The notes under the pieces were generated by a model that saw nothing but the letters and a program-made list of their open reading frames with translations, was not told the DNA's origin and searched no databases. The translations under genes and the position numbers were made by a program. Below, piece by piece: positions 63,568 to 64,000 of a stretch of 64,000 nt of DNA. Position 1 is the first letter of the stretch, and each line of letters opens with the position of its first letter. The stretch is taken from NCBI GenBank assembly GCA_036362985.1, contig JAYGXS010000002.1, positions 94,936,559-95,000,558 on the forward strand, read 5' to 3'. This stretch comes from Ligula intestinalis (lineage: Eukaryota; Platyhelminthes; Cestoda; Diphyllobothriidea; Diphyllobothriidae).

Positions 63568-64000
63568 CCTGAAAGTCACAGAAGCGACAACGGCAAAATT
63601 CGCTGCTTATTGCGTTTGCCGCTTAGGTTACAGTTTATTAAAAGCCTAATGGGGTGCAGAAAAAGCGTAGTCTGCCCACGCATCTAAGAATTTTAATAAT
63701 TAGACCATAGTTTGCCAAAGAACTTCACGGACGTTTGCTGACAAAAAAATGTTTCTGAGATTGTACTATAGGGAGTAATTAGCACTGTGAACAAAATAAG
63801 TAGTAGAGTGTGTTGAATAGAAATACAATTTGTTCAAAATATACTGTGGACCCTATGCCATGATGGCCTATCGGGCCACTCTCCACTCGTCCACGGGGTA
63901 TTCTCCCTTCTTCTTACTCACTGGTCGTCATCTCTGACTACCCTCCGACTCCCTACTCCCACTGCATACGTCCGACGGTTCGTCCCCGGATGCGTACGCT
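63568..64000. other. Upstream region of MRPL13, no other gene seen
   Basis: About 430 bp 5' of the MRPL13 start to the end of the window. No second gene or clear promoter element was recognised. The last 150 bases are C/T-rich and GC-richer than the rest. Confidence 0.5.

Noticed and set aside
1..64000. CRISPR arrays, bacterial operons, rRNA genes
   Set aside because: No regularly spaced repeats, Shine-Dalgarno/operon layout or rRNA sequence; the spliced genes show a eukaryotic nuclear genome.

Overview
This is a eukaryotic window, most likely from a flatworm and probably a tapeworm with a large, repeat-rich genome. Coding exons are short and separated by multi-kilobase introns. Two introns of 35 and 40 nt occur in one gene. 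The repeats are CR1/Jockey-group and RTE-type non-LTR retrotransposons, Penelope-like elements (PLE), DNA-transposon remnants and tRNA-like SINEs, the mix expected in Platyhelminthes. The lineage assignment is inference; nothing here proves the species.

Three host genes can be read exon by exon. (1) On the + strand, 170 to about 40.35 kb, lies the 3' part of the AP-2 adaptor alpha subunit (alpha-adaptin). Nine exons join in frame with canonical sites, except one GC-AG intron, and give 575 codons: the end of the trunk, the hinge and the appendage. The last roughly 25-30 codons are only tentatively placed. (2) On the + strand, 52718-58730, is a three-exon gene for mitochondrial translation initiation factor 3. 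(3) On the - strand, 63567-60184, is a complete five-exon gene for mitochondrial ribosomal protein L13. The last two genes converge and both serve mitochondrial translation. AP-2 alpha acts in clathrin endocytosis and shows no functional link to them.

Layout. AP-2 alpha exons 1-2 start the window. Intron 2 (672-9039) holds a truncated CR1-type copy and a full-length decayed CR1-type copy, with an RTE element nested inside the latter. Intron 3 (9272-17950) holds two PLE remnants, a degenerate telomere-like tract and a 1.5 kb TA-flanked DNA transposon. An inverted copy of that transposon lies beyond exon 4. Introns 5-8 hold SINEs, PLE GIY-YIG remnants, a DDE transposase remnant, RTE 3' ends and an apparently intact 3.5 kb CR1-type element (35513-39050, antisense to the gene). 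That element has an exact 14 bp target duplication and one ORF carrying a 2A-like motif, a PHD-like finger, an endonuclease and a reverse transcriptase. The 40.4-52.7 kb interval is gene-poor, with a second CR1-type family and foldback elements. The introns of MTIF3 are filled with nested CR1, RTE and inverted-repeat elements.

The most interesting points are: the 2A/PHD retrotransposon; the empty-site proof of a TA-targeted transposon; the 1.5 kb inverted transposon pair flanking AP-2 alpha exon 4; and the mini-introns of MRPL13.
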